DNA from: Sulfurospirillum sp. UCH001
GTDB lineage: Bacteria; Campylobacterota; Campylobacteria; Campylobacterales; Sulfurospirillaceae
Direction: 5' to 3'
Assembly: GCF_001548035.1 (NCBI RefSeq)
Contig: NZ_AP014723.1
Location: forward strand, 186,001 to 250,000
DNA length: 64,000 nucleotides
Position 1 is the first letter of the stretch, and each line of letters starts with the position of its first letter. A program made the position numbers and the translations under genes. Below are positions 9,031 to 17,269 of the stretch, piece by piece. The notes under the pieces are model-generated. The model searched no databases. It was not told the origin of the DNA and saw only the letters and a list, made by a program, of their open reading frames with translations.

Positions 9031-9036
9031 ATTCTA
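9031..9036 (-). promoter_or_regulatory. Candidate -10 box of the split taxis receptor operon
   Basis: Minus-strand TAGAAT (9036-9031), preceded by TTGAGC, about 35 bases before the PAS gene start. No sigma-28-like sequence was evident. Confidence 0.35.
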
Positions 9037-9109
9037 GCTCAATCCATTTTAGAGATAGCTTGGAAATTCTGATACTCATATTCTACAATCTATATTGTTG
9101 ATATTTATG

Positions 9110-9115
9110 TATAAT
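9110..9115 (+). promoter_or_regulatory. Candidate -10 box of moaA
   Basis: TATAAT at 9110-9115 preceded by an AT-rich stretch, 30 bases before the moaA ATG, which has AGAGGGA as ribosome binding site. Confidence 0.5.
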
Positions 9116-9144
9116 ACCTTTCGCATTAAATCAAGAGGGAAAAC

Positions 9145-10113
9145 ATGTTGGTTGATGGATTTGGAAGAAACGTTACGTATCTTAGAGTTTCAGTAACGGA
9201 AAGATGTAACTTTAGATGTCAGTATTGTATGCCTGAAAAGCCCTTTTCTTGGGTTCCAAAAGAAAATTTACTGAGTTTTGAAGAGTTGTTTTTATTTGTC
9301 AAAGTGGCAATTGATGAAGGTATCACAAAAATTAGAATCACAGGCGGAGAGCCTCTGCTTAGAACCGATTTAGATAAATTTATTGCCATGATTAATAATC
9401 ATAAAAGTGGACTTGACCTAGCGCTTACAACAAATGGTTTTTTACTAAAAGACGCTGCACAAAAACTTAAAAATGCAGGACTTCAAAGAGTCAATATCTC
9501 TTTAGACAGTCTCAAACCAGATGTTGCTGGTAAAATGGCTCAAAAAGATGTTTTAGCCAAAGTACAAGCAGGTATTGAAGAAGCATTGCGTGTTGGTCTA
9601 AAAGTCAAGATTAATATGGTCCCAATTAAAGGCATCAATGATACAGAAGTGTTAGATGTTTTAGAGTACGCCAAAGAGCGTGGCATGTCTATACGTTTTA
9701 TAGAATATATGGAAAACACCCATGCAAAAGAGAAGCTCAAAGGTTTAAGCGGGCAAGAAGTACAAACTATTATTGCTCAAAAATACCATTTTAAAGAGAT
9801 AGGTCGCGTAGGACCAAGTCCTGCACATCTTTTTGAGTTTGATGACGGCTATATCTTTGGTATTATTGATCCACATAAGCATGATTTTTGTGAAGATTGT
9901 AATCGTATTCGCCTCACTGCAGAAGGAATGCTCATTCCTTGTCTCTATTTTGATGAAGCGATGAGCATTAAAGATGCTGTTCACAATGGAGACGTTGCAA
10001 AAGCGGCTGAGGTTTTAAAAGAAGTCTTACGTAATAAACCTGAAAAAAATAAATGGAGCGATGATGATCAAAATGAGACTTCTAATCGCGCCTTTTATGA
10101 GACAGGTGGATGA
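9145..10113 (+). CDS. moaA: GTP 3',8-cyclase (molybdenum cofactor biosynthesis protein A)
   Basis: 322 residues. MoaA is a radical SAM enzyme with two [4Fe-4S] clusters that, with MoaC, converts GTP to cyclic pyranopterin phosphate, the first step of molybdopterin synthesis. The N-terminal CNFRCQYC motif binds the SAM cluster, GGEPLLR follows, and the C-terminal [18 protein letters not shown] supplies the substrate-binding cluster. MoeA, a later enzyme of the same pathway, is encoded convergently and the two 3' ends overlap by 19 bases. Molybdenum enzymes such as nitrate reductase and formate dehydrogenase are common in this phylum. Confidence 0.96.
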   Translation: MLVDGFGRNVTYLRVSVTERCNFRCQYCMPEKPFSWVPKENLLSFEELFLFVKVAIDEGITKIRITGGEPLLRTDLDKFIAMINNHKSGLDLALTTNGFLLKDAAQKLKNAGLQRVNISLDSLKPDVAGKMAQKDVLAKVQAGIEEALRVGLKVKINMVPIKGINDTEVLDVLEYAKERGMSIRFIEYMENTHAKEKLKGLSGQEVQTIIAQKYHFKEIGRVGPSPAHLFEFDDGYIFGIIDPHKHDFCEDCNRIRLTAEGMLIPCLYFDEAMSIKDAVHNGDVAKAAEVLKEVLRNKPEKNKWSDDDQNETSNRAFYETGG

Positions 10114-11249
10114 GTGAAATAGAAGAAGGGAATTTCCTCTCCTTCTTCTATAACTTCTCTATCTTCCATCAATGTGTAGCCATTACATTGGCTAAGTATA
10201 TTTAATCTTCCTGCCTCATAGTATGGCGCACATACAAAGTTTCTTCCATCACTATAGCCTGGAATCGCACTCATACAATTATCTCTGCACGTAATGCGTT
10301 TTTGATTAATACAGGTAATAAAATCTGGAATGATACAACGCAAATGCTGGAGTTGTCTGAGTAAAGGAACACCGAGCATTTCAAAGCCTAGCATACATCC
10401 AAGAGGCAGTCCTGGAAGATGTAAAATAGGTTTGTCATCGAATAATGTCAGTGAGGTCGGTTTTGCTGGTGCTATACGAACATGATGAAAAAGAGGCATC
10501 AATATTTTTGTTTCAAGTAAATGGCGCATAGCGTCATGACGGCTAAGAGCACCTGTTGTCATCACACAATCGGATTTGTTTGCCAGTTGTTTTAACTCAC
10601 TTAATATCTTTTCTTCATTTTCTTTACAAACGACAATTTCACCGATTTTACCGCCTAACTCAACAATACGCGCAGCTAAACTCATCGCATTAGAGTTGTT
10701 GATTTCTCCTGATGCGAGTTGATTACCGATACTTAAAATACTGATTGTTGGTTTTTGAATAACTTTTACTCTGCTAATGCCTTGTGCTGAGAGAGCTGTT
10801 ATTTTTTGTGCACTGATATGCTCATATTGCTTAAGTAACCACTCTCCTTGTGCGATATCTTCACCTTCTTTTTTAATGTGCTGTGCTTGAGTAACATGTA
10901 AAGGAATTGTAATGCGATCTTCGTGTTCTGACGTAACATCTTCTTCTGCAATAATGGTATCAGCACCTTTTGGGATGCGCTCTCCTGTTGAGAGTCTAAC
11001 ACCATATCCTATTGGAATAGGAGTAGGATATGGAGGAGAAAGGAGTGTATAAGAGGTTATTTGAGTATCAAAAGCGATCCCATAACCTTCTTTAAGGCTC
11101 ATAGGGTATTTTGGGAGTGCAAATTTTGCATAAACATCACCACCTGAAATACGATTGATTGCTTTTAAAAGAGGCAAAGTTTGATCTGTCTGTAAAGGTT
11201 TAATGTGTGTTTGAATAATTTTGAGTGCTTCTTGGTACGAAATAGGCAT
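10095..11249 (-). CDS. moeA: Molybdopterin molybdenumtransferase MoeA
   Basis: 384 residues. MoeA inserts molybdate into adenylylated molybdopterin. Visible landmarks are [12 protein letters not shown] (a variant of the usual PxSxxDGYAV with E in place of D), [34 protein letters not shown] and [13 protein letters not shown]. The usual GG(S/V)SxGxxD motif reads GALSRHDAM here, and the DG-to-EG change is a further departure, so this is a divergent family member; activity is not certain. Single gene on the minus strand, convergent with moaA. Confidence 0.85.
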   Translation of the reverse strand: MPISYQEALKIIQTHIKPLQTDQTLPLLKAINRISGGDVYAKFALPKYPMSLKEGYGIAFDTQITSYTLLSPPYPTPIPIGYGVRLSTGERIPKGADTIIAEEDVTSEHEDRITIPLHVTQAQHIKKEGEDIAQGEWLLKQYEHISAQKITALSAQGISRVKVIQKPTISILSIGNQLASGEINNSNAMSLAARIVELGGKIGEIVVCKENEEKILSELKQLANKSDCVMTTGALSRHDAMRHLLETKILMPLFHHVRIAPAKPTSLTLFDDKPILHLPGLPLGCMLGFEMLGVPLLRQLQHLRCIIPDFITCINQKRITCRDNCMSAIPGYSDGRNFVCAPYYEAGRLNILSQCNGYTLMEDREVIEEGEEIPFFYFTHPPVS

Positions 11250-11329
11250 GGTTTAACCTTATGATTTATGGGTAATATTATACTAAAATGGATACAATCT
11301 TGGATTATTTTTGTGAAGGATTTTTCATC

Positions 11330-11740
11330 ATGGAAGAGCTGATACGCTTATCGAGTCAACTACACTTAGTATTTGTTATTCTACTTGCTGTATTGATTGC
11401 CCTTAACCTTTATCTTCTTAAAAGCGATAAAACATTTCTCAAACTTTCAAAAAGACTTGAACTGATCGCCCCTCAATACTATATTGTACTCTCAGCCATC
11501 TTTTTTACAGGTATTATTGTTATGGCCGTACGTCAATTTGCATTCTCTTTTACTGTTTGGGTTATGATAGCAGTTTGGGTAGCCATAATTGCTTTTGGTA
11601 TCAGAGGACATAAAATGTATAAAAGAATAGAGCGAACAGAAGCTTCTCAAAGCGCTTATAAACGGTATGCAATTAAAAAATATACACTTGATTTTATAGC
11701 ACTGGTTATCACAAGTTTACTCTTTTATATGGTGCATTAA
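11330..11740 (+). CDS. Uncharacterised four-helix inner-membrane protein
   Basis: 136 residues with about four hydrophobic segments and a basic, tyrosine-rich loop (HKMYKRIERTEASQSAYKRYAIKKY) between helices three and four. I do not recognise the family; an integral membrane gene sits at the same place, next to rsmE, in Campylobacter jejuni. ATG 11330 was preferred over an in-frame ATG at 11288 because AAGGA lies nine bases upstream and the extra residues fall in a promoter-like region (TATACT 11279-11284, TACAAT 11293-11298). It is one base from rsmE and probably co-transcribed with it. Confidence 0.65.
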   Translation: MEELIRLSSQLHLVFVILLAVLIALNLYLLKSDKTFLKLSKRLELIAPQYYIVLSAIFFTGIIVMAVRQFAFSFTVWVMIAVWVAIIAFGIRGHKMYKRIERTEASQSAYKRYAIKKYTLDFIALVITSLLFYMVH

Positions 11741-11741
11741 A

Positions 11742-12410
11742 ATGCAATTTGTTTATCATCCAAACGCGGGATTACAAACTCTTCATGTTGATACAAGAGA
11801 GTATGAACATATCTTTAAGGTACGCCGTATAAGTGTTGGAGAAACACTCTGGTGGCGAAATTTAGAAGATTCTTTCGTATATGAATATCAAATTTCTCAA
11901 ATAGGGAAAAAAGAGGCAGAGCTTGAATGCATTGGACAGAAAGAGCTTCTTATACTTCCTTCAAAAGTATTTCATTTAGGCTGGAGCATTATAGATCCCA
12001 AAATTATTGAAAAAACACTGCCCATGCTGAATGAACTTGGTGTTTCTAAGATAAGCTTTGTCTATGCAGAGTTTTCGCAAAAAAATCATAAATTGGATAT
12101 GGAACGCATCAAGCGCATTTTAATTAACTCATCTCAACAATGTGGAAGAAGTCTTTTAATGCAGATTGAGGTTTTTCCTAGCATTCACCATTACATTGAA
12201 GCATATCCAAAGAGCGCTGTTCTGGATTTCGCTGAAAAAAAACTGAACTCAAATGAAGAGATATCATCACTTCTTGTAGGTCCAGAAGGTGGGTTTAGTA
12301 CAAAGGAGCGTAATTTACTTCAAAATCAGCCCATCGTTGGGTTGATATGTAACACGATTTTGCGAAGTGAAACAGCTGTTGTGGCTGCCGCTTCCAAAAT
12401 ATTGGCATGA
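11742..12410 (+). CDS. rsmE: 16S rRNA (uracil-1498-N3)-methyltransferase
   Basis: 222 residues. RsmE is a SPOUT-fold SAM-dependent enzyme that methylates U1498 in the decoding region of the small subunit. The C-terminal knot motifs LLVGPEGGFSTKE and LRSETAVVAAAS are clear, and the N-terminal part has the RNA-binding PUA-like start with HIFKVRRISVGE. It ends in ILA without the usual tail, slightly short for the family. It lies in a cluster with two further rRNA methyltransferases (rsmI, rlmB) and rpmE. Confidence 0.93.
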   Translation: MQFVYHPNAGLQTLHVDTREYEHIFKVRRISVGETLWWRNLEDSFVYEYQISQIGKKEAELECIGQKELLILPSKVFHLGWSIIDPKIIEKTLPMLNELGVSKISFVYAEFSQKNHKLDMERIKRILINSSQQCGRSLLMQIEVFPSIHHYIEAYPKSAVLDFAEKKLNSNEEISSLLVGPEGGFSTKERNLLQNQPIVGLICNTILRSETAVVAAASKILA

Positions 12411-12434
12411 CTTGAAATAATGAATCTTTTGTGC

Positions 12435-12440
12435 TATAAT
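12435..12440 (+). promoter_or_regulatory. Extended -10 promoter of rpmE
   Basis: TTTTGTGC followed by TATAAT (12435-12440). Transcription would start near 12447, leaving a leader of about 60 bases that begins with a hairpin. Confidence 0.7.
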
Positions 12441-12448
12441 TTGCACCC

Positions 12449-12467
12449 TTTGGCAAGACGTGCCAAA
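12449..12467 (+). other. Hairpin at the 5' end of the rpmE leader
   Basis: TTTGGCA (12449-12455) pairs perfectly with TGCCAAA (12461-12467) around AGACG. No T run follows, so it is not a typical terminator. It may protect the mRNA 5' end or serve in feedback control of L31; the role is inference. Confidence 0.6.
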
Positions 12468-12507
12468 TAATAGATTTTATTTTTATGAATAATTAAGGAA
12501 AAACATT

Positions 12508-12708
12508 ATGAAAAAAGATATTCATCCAGAATATGTACCATGCGTTGTAACTTGTGCATGTGGCAATAGTTTTGAAACTATGTCTAACAAAGCTGAGTTA
12601 AGAATCGATATTTGTAGTTCATGCCATCCGTTCTTCACGGGCAGTGAGAAGATCGTGGATGCTGCAGGTAGAGTTGAGAAATTTAAGAAAAAATATAGCT
12701 TAAAATAG
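12508..12708 (+). CDS. rpmE: 50S ribosomal protein L31, zinc-binding form
   Basis: 66 residues. The cysteines in CACGN and [11 protein letters not shown], with a further cysteine near the N terminus (YVPCVV), mark the zinc-containing C+ type of L31. L31 bridges the large and small subunits. TAAGGA precedes the ATG at good distance. It has its own strong promoter and leads into rsmI twelve bases downstream. Confidence 0.97.
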   Translation: MKKDIHPEYVPCVVTCACGNSFETMSNKAELRIDICSSCHPFFTGSEKIVDAAGRVEKFKKKYSLK

Positions 12709-12720
12709 TTCTTAAAACCA

Positions 12721-13533
12721 TTGATCTATTTTATTCCTACTCCTATAGGAAATTTAGATGACATCTCTGTTAGAAGTCTTAAACTTCTAGCAGAGTGTAA
12801 AACTCTCTTCTGCGAAGATACACGAATTACTAAAAAACTTCTTTCCCTTCTTTCTCAAAGACACAATGTATCTTTTAATATCGAAAATTTTATTTCAATG
12901 CACTCTCATAACGAAGATGCTGTTTTATCAAAGATCGATAAAACAGTTTTTGACGAAACTGTCGGTTACTTGAGTGATGCTGGAATGCCAGGAATTAGCG
13001 ATCCTGGAAGTGCATTAGTACGTTTTTGTCAAGAAAATGCATTGCCTTATGAAATCCTCCCTGGTGCTAATGCCGCACTCTTAGCGTATGTTACCAGTGG
13101 TATTGAAGTACACCAATTTTTGTTCTATGGTTTTTTATCACATAAAGGGATAGAGCGTCAAAATGAACTTTTTGAGGTGCTCAATTCACCTTATGCCGTT
13201 ATCCTCTACGAATCTCCACATCGCATTGAAAAGCTTTTTGAAGAGTTAGCAAAGTTTGGACCAAATCGTCAAATATTCGCCATTAAAGAAGCAACCAAAT
13301 TATATGAAAAACGCTTTCTGGGAACATCAATAGAAGTTAATGATGCTTCTAAAACAGCGAATCTGAAAGGTGAATGGGTTGTAGTGATTAAACCTGAGGT
13401 ACAAAGCGGTGGCGAGCCTATTACAAAAGAAGATTTAATAGGACTTGATCTTCCTCCTAAGCAAAAAGCTAAACTTCTCTCCAAACTTACAGGCGAGAGC
13501 ATTAAAGAATGGTACACTAAACTTCAAAATTAA
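12721..13533 (+). CDS. rsmI: 16S rRNA (cytidine-1402-2'-O)-methyltransferase
   Basis: 270 residues. RsmI adds the 2'-O-methyl group of C1402 in the P site. Typical motifs are FIPTPIGNLDDISVRSLK at the N terminus, CEDTRITKKLL, YLSDAGMPGISDPG and the tetrapyrrole-methylase-like LPGANAALLAYVTSG, then YESPHRI. The start is TTG at 12721; no better codon lies upstream before the rpmE stop and the family motif begins at residue 2. No clear Shine-Dalgarno, so translation may rely on coupling to rpmE. Confidence 0.94.
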   Translation: MIYFIPTPIGNLDDISVRSLKLLAECKTLFCEDTRITKKLLSLLSQRHNVSFNIENFISMHSHNEDAVLSKIDKTVFDETVGYLSDAGMPGISDPGSALVRFCQENALPYEILPGANAALLAYVTSGIEVHQFLFYGFLSHKGIERQNELFEVLNSPYAVILYESPHRIEKLFEELAKFGPNRQIFAIKEATKLYEKRFLGTSIEVNDASKTANLKGEWVVVIKPEVQSGGEPITKEDLIGLDLPPKQKAKLLSKLTGESIKEWYTKLQN

Positions 13534-13611
13534 TGTCCCTATTTTGTTACATATAATGTCCTAAAAATAGCGTTTTACATTAAAGATAGTATTATTTTAA
13601 GCCAGTTTGGA

Positions 13612-13617
13612 TACAAT
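13612..13617 (+). promoter_or_regulatory. -10 box of rlmB
   Basis: TACAAT at 13612-13617 preceded by TTTGGA. It ends seven bases before the likely ATG at 13625, which would give a leaderless transcript. A second candidate, TATAAT, lies at 13552-13557. Confidence 0.5.
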
Positions 13618-13624
13618 AATTGCC

Positions 13625-14308
13625 ATGATAATTTATGGAAAACAACTCTTTTTACATCTGTTAAATCACTATCCTTCGAGGATTGAGACGGTATTTTTAC
13701 CTAAAAAATGTGACCCTAAACTCTTCTCACAGATTGCACGTGTTACACAAAAAATCTGTACAATTGATGAGCGAAAAGCACAGGCTCTTTGTCATGGAGG
13801 AAACCATCAAGGCTTCATTGCCGAGATTAGAGATCTTGAGCTGACGTCATTCAATGAGATTAAGCATGGCTCTTTTTTAGTCGTACTGGATGAAGTAACG
13901 GATGTAGGAAATATCGGTGCTATTGTTCGTAGTGCATATGCCTTTGGAGCGGATGGTTTGATTTTGAGTGGCATGAAAACATGTAACTTGGAAGCTATTT
14001 TACGTACAAGTAGTGCAGCTGCATTTGAATTACCAATTGCATTATGCCCATCAACCCGTGATATGCTGAATGAGCTTAAACAAGTTGGATTTACACTATA
14101 CGGCGCAGATATGGGTGGTGTAGATGTCAAAGAAGTTTCATTTGCACCTAAACGCGTTTTAATTATGGGAAGTGAAGGCAAGGGATTGTCTCCTAAAGTC
14201 AAAGAGAAATTAGACACAATTGTGTCGATTAAAATGGCAAGAGCATTTGACTCTTTAAATGTGAGTGCTGCTGCAGCAGTACTTTGTGATAGGATTGCCA
14301 ATGGATAA
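13625..14308 (+). CDS. rlmB: 23S rRNA/tRNA 2'-O-methyltransferase of the SpoU (RlmB-like) family
   Basis: 227 residues. SpoU enzymes methylate ribose 2'-O positions; RlmB acts on G2251 of 23S rRNA. The N-terminal IIYGKQLFLHLL is the substrate-binding L30e-like start, HQGFIAEI ends it, and the catalytic knot carries LDEVTDVGNIGAIVRSAYAFGADG, IMGSEGKGLS and the final SLNVSAAAAVLC. The ATG at 13625 was chosen over TTG 13607 because family members begin here and TTG falls upstream of the -10 box. It overlaps the next gene by eight bases. Confidence 0.9.
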   Translation: MIIYGKQLFLHLLNHYPSRIETVFLPKKCDPKLFSQIARVTQKICTIDERKAQALCHGGNHQGFIAEIRDLELTSFNEIKHGSFLVVLDEVTDVGNIGAIVRSAYAFGADGLILSGMKTCNLEAILRTSSAAAFELPIALCPSTRDMLNELKQVGFTLYGADMGGVDVKEVSFAPKRVLIMGSEGKGLSPKVKEKLDTIVSIKMARAFDSLNVSAAAAVLCDRIANG

Positions 14309-15230
14309 TGATATCAGGGTATTAGAAAAGATTGGTTTGCAAGAGGTTTGTAAAAAAACTCATATCGAAGTAAAACAACTAGAGTACATGATCAATAATC
14401 AGTATGACAAACTCAATAAAATCAATACACTTGGTTTTGTTAAGATTCTCTCACGCGAGTACAAGCTTGATTTAACAGATTGGCTTGAAGGGTTCCATGA
14501 CTATTGGGTTGAGCATAAAGCTGAAGAAGATCCAAATAAAGAGAAAATATTTATTCGCGCAAAAAGTGATCGCCCTTACAAAAAAGCAGCATGGATTTTT
14601 ATACTAATTTTCGCAATAGCTGGGGCGTTTGGCGTATTTTCAATTTTCAAAATTGAGATTAACTTCGACATTATGAATTTTTTAGATAAAACAAAAGTTG
14701 AGGCAAATCAAACCAGTGCATTTCAAGCCGCACCCGTAGTACAAGAAGCAGCAACGTCACTTGGCGTAAAAGTTGAAGAACGCGTAATCACAGAAACAAA
14801 TAGCAGTAATAGTACTGTACAAGCCGTAGTTGTAAGTATTGATGAAAATTTAACACGCAAAACAGAAGCAAACGATACGAATGTTACCAGTAATATACCT
14901 CTTCCGATGCTGCCAGAATCCAATACAGTCTTAGTGAACACCGTTCCAAAAAACAATGCAATTCTTATGCCTACAAAACGCATTTGGATTGGATTTATCA
15001 ATTTAGAAACCTTTGCGCGAAAAGAGAGTACAAGCGATCAAAATATTACAATTGATTTGACAAAACGTCAAATAATCAAAACAGGTAATGGCTTTTTTAA
15101 ACTTTCCTATGATGGTAGTATTGAAGATTTTACAGAACAAGGTTCGACACGTTTTTTAGTAGAAAATGGAACAATGAAAAAAATATCTGAAGAGAAATTT
15201 ATAGAGCTTAATCGAGGCAAAAACTGGTGA
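14301..15230 (+). CDS. RodZ-like inner-membrane protein: cytoplasmic HTH_25-type domain, one helix, periplasmic domain
   Basis: 309 residues. Residues about 5-62 (IGLQEVCKKTHIEVKQLEYM ... NTLGFVKILSREYKLDL) follow the pattern of the RodZ helix-turn-helix (HTH_25): early glycine, KKTxI, a leucine-rich recognition helix, then GFVKILSREYKLD. A basic patch and transmembrane helix (97-116) come next, then a low-complexity Asn/Thr/Val-rich stretch (about 130-230) and a small periplasmic domain. In other bacteria RodZ links MreB to the wall machinery; mreB here is 22 kb away, so RodZ function is inference. A membrane protein gene stands at the same spot in Campylobacter jejuni. The ATG overlaps rlmB; the stop overlaps the next start (GTGA). 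Confidence 0.75.
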   Translation: MDNDIRVLEKIGLQEVCKKTHIEVKQLEYMINNQYDKLNKINTLGFVKILSREYKLDLTDWLEGFHDYWVEHKAEEDPNKEKIFIRAKSDRPYKKAAWIFILIFAIAGAFGVFSIFKIEINFDIMNFLDKTKVEANQTSAFQAAPVVQEAATSLGVKVEERVITETNSSNSTVQAVVVSIDENLTRKTEANDTNVTSNIPLPMLPESNTVLVNTVPKNNAILMPTKRIWIGFINLETFARKESTSDQNITIDLTKRQIIKTGNGFFKLSYDGSIEDFTEQGSTRFLVENGTMKKISEEKFIELNRGKNW

Positions 15231-16042
15231 AAAAATTACTTCTTATCCTAACCCTATCGCTCTCTTTATTTGGTGCACAAACACTTCAAGAAAAAATTAG
15301 AAGTTTTGTGGGCGCTTCAAAGTATGAAACACAAAAGAATTTAATTCAAGTGCTTTTTGCACAAAGCAATAGTTTTGTCAAGCCTAATGGTGAAGTAGAT
15401 AGTGTTAAAGTTATTTCTGTGCTCAAAAAAAATGGACTATTACAACTCTTATACGATAGACCTGTGCAGTTACGTTTAGCATTTCGTACACAACAAGATC
15501 CATTAATCTTTTTAAAAATCGTCAATGAGTCTTTGGAAGCCATGGGCTATAACTATTTTTTAACCAATAATGCATTACGCGATAGTGCAGGGTTTGTATG
15601 GGAAATTTATTTACAAACAGAACACATTGTTGATCCTGAAGCTTTCTCAAATGCCCTTGAGGCTAGAGGATGCACTATAACGAATATCGTAAAAAATGAA
15701 GACCACTATTGGTTTTATGACATCGATTCAAGCAATGCTTATTTAGGCGCAAAAAAATTAGAAAGTGGTGTTACAACTCCACTTGGAAAGCCTCTAAAGC
15801 CTTATTGGATTGATGTGAAGGGTATGAAAGAGGTAGCAATAACGGTTCACTCAGGTGATCGTTGGTTTCCTGATGTTGTCTTCTTCGATGAAAATTTACA
15901 TCTCTTAAGTGATGTAAAGTCTGAAGAATCGACGCGAACTCTGAAGCTAAAAGTACCTAGTAATGCCGTTTATTTAAAAATTGGTGATGCTTTTATGCTT
16001 GAGAATATAAAGCATGGATTATCTGTGCATGTAAAAGAGTAA
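15227..16042 (+). CDS. Uncharacterised periplasmic protein
   Basis: 271 residues with a signal peptide (MKKLLLILTLSLSLFG, cut near Ala-17). The rest is soluble, with a repeated segment style of alternating strands; the last 100 residues (YWIDVKGMKEVAITVHSGDRWFPDVVFFDENLHLLSDVKSE) look like a beta-sandwich. No catalytic motif recognised. It starts with GTG overlapping the stop of the RodZ-like gene by four bases, so the two are translationally coupled and may act together in the envelope. The same pair occurs in Campylobacter jejuni in the same order. Confidence 0.7.
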   Translation: MKKLLLILTLSLSLFGAQTLQEKIRSFVGASKYETQKNLIQVLFAQSNSFVKPNGEVDSVKVISVLKKNGLLQLLYDRPVQLRLAFRTQQDPLIFLKIVNESLEAMGYNYFLTNNALRDSAGFVWEIYLQTEHIVDPEAFSNALEARGCTITNIVKNEDHYWFYDIDSSNAYLGAKKLESGVTTPLGKPLKPYWIDVKGMKEVAITVHSGDRWFPDVVFFDENLHLLSDVKSEESTRTLKLKVPSNAVYLKIGDAFMLENIKHGLSVHVKE

Positions 16043-16054
16043 TAGGAGAATAAA

Positions 16055-17266
16055 ATGTTTGATGAAATTAGATTTAATACAATTGATAGATTACCTGGGT
16101 ATGTTTTTGCTCAAATTAATGAATTAAAGTTAGCTGCACGTCATGCGGGAGACGATATTATCGACTTCTCAATGGGAAATCCTGATGGAAGAACACCACA
16201 ACACATTATTGATAAACTCGTAGAGTCTGCACAAAAAGATGGTACTCATGGTTATTCAGTAAGTAAAGGTATCTACAAACTTCGTCTAGCAATTTGTAAC
16301 TGGTATGCTCGTAAGTACGGTGTTACTCTAGATCCTAATACAGAAGCCGTTGCAACGCTTGGTAGTAAAGAAGGTTTTGTGCATTTAGCACAAGCGATTA
16401 TGAATCCAGGTGATGTTGCGGTTGTTCCAGATCCTGCGTATCCAATTCATGCGTATGCATTTATGATTGCAGGTGGTAATGTTCATAAATTTGGACTCGA
16501 CTATAATGAAAAATATGAACTAGATAAAGAGCAATTTTTCATCAAACTGAAAAAAGTATTTAAAGAATCAGCTCCTAAACCGAAGTTTGTTGTTGTTAAC
16601 TTCCCTCACAACCCAACGTGTGTCACAACGGATCTCTCTTTTTATGAAGAGCTCGTAGCTTATGCTAAGGAAGAGCGTTTTTATATTATTAGCGATATTG
16701 CCTATGCTGATCTTTCTTTTGATGGCTATGAAACACCTTCTATTTTACAAGTAGAAGGTGCAAAAGATGTTGCCGTTGAATGTTATACACTTTCAAAAAG
16801 TTACAATATGGCAGGCTGGCGTGTTGGTTTTGTTGTAGGAAATAAAAAGCTTGTTGGTGCACTACAAAAAATTAAATCATGGTTTGACTATGGGATGTTT
16901 ACTCCAATTCAAGTAGCTTCTACCATTGCATTGGATGGACCACAAGAATGTGTTGATGAAATTAGAGAAAAATACCGTAAACGTAGAGATGTCTTGGTTG
17001 AAAGTTTCAACAATGCAGGATGGCCTATGGAGAAACCACAATCAACGATGTTTGTATGGGCGAAAATTCCAAAAGTTGCTGAACATTTGGGCAGTATGGA
17101 GTTTGCAAAACAATTGTTAAAAGAAGCAAAAATTGCAGTAAGCCCAGGTGTAGGTTTTGGTGAGAGTGGCGAAGGTTATGTACGAATTGCTTTGATTGAA
17201 AATGAAAATAGAATACGCCAAGCAGCACGTAATATTAAAAAGTATTTGAAGAGTTTAGAAGGCTAG
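16055..17266 (+). CDS. alaC: Class I aminotransferase, AlaC-type (glutamate-pyruvate)
   Basis: 403 residues, PLP-dependent. The N terminus (IDRLPGYVFAQINELKLAAR, DIIDFSMGNPDG, HGYSVSKGIYKLR) follows Escherichia coli AlaC closely, so alanine synthesis from pyruvate and glutamate is the most likely reaction. The PLP lysine is in YTLSKSYNMAGWRVGF, with FPHNPT and SDIAYADL upstream. LL-diaminopimelate aminotransferase is a related alternative, but dapB and lysA elsewhere in the window do not decide it. AGGAGA precedes the ATG; hom follows after three bases. Confidence 0.87.
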   Translation: MFDEIRFNTIDRLPGYVFAQINELKLAARHAGDDIIDFSMGNPDGRTPQHIIDKLVESAQKDGTHGYSVSKGIYKLRLAICNWYARKYGVTLDPNTEAVATLGSKEGFVHLAQAIMNPGDVAVVPDPAYPIHAYAFMIAGGNVHKFGLDYNEKYELDKEQFFIKLKKVFKESAPKPKFVVVNFPHNPTCVTTDLSFYEELVAYAKEERFYIISDIAYADLSFDGYETPSILQVEGAKDVAVECYTLSKSYNMAGWRVGFVVGNKKLVGALQKIKSWFDYGMFTPIQVASTIALDGPQECVDEIREKYRKRRDVLVESFNNAGWPMEKPQSTMFVWAKIPKVAEHLGSMEFAKQLLKEAKIAVSPGVGFGESGEGYVRIALIENENRIRQAARNIKKYLKSLEG

Positions 17267-17269
17267 AGA

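Noticed and set aside
12401-12416. Sigma-54-like TGGCAT near the rsmE end
   Set aside because: The spacing and the GC element do not match TGGCAC-N5-TTGC, and rpmE has a clear sigma-70 type promoter.
13531-13561. Direct repeat TAATGTCC in the rsmI-rlmB gap
   Set aside because: Two eight-base copies only; the second overlaps a -10-like sequence and no further structure supports a binding site.
13807-14301. A 164-codon minus-strand frame inside rlmB
   Set aside because: Serine/alanine-rich antisense shadow of a conserved gene without ribosome binding site.
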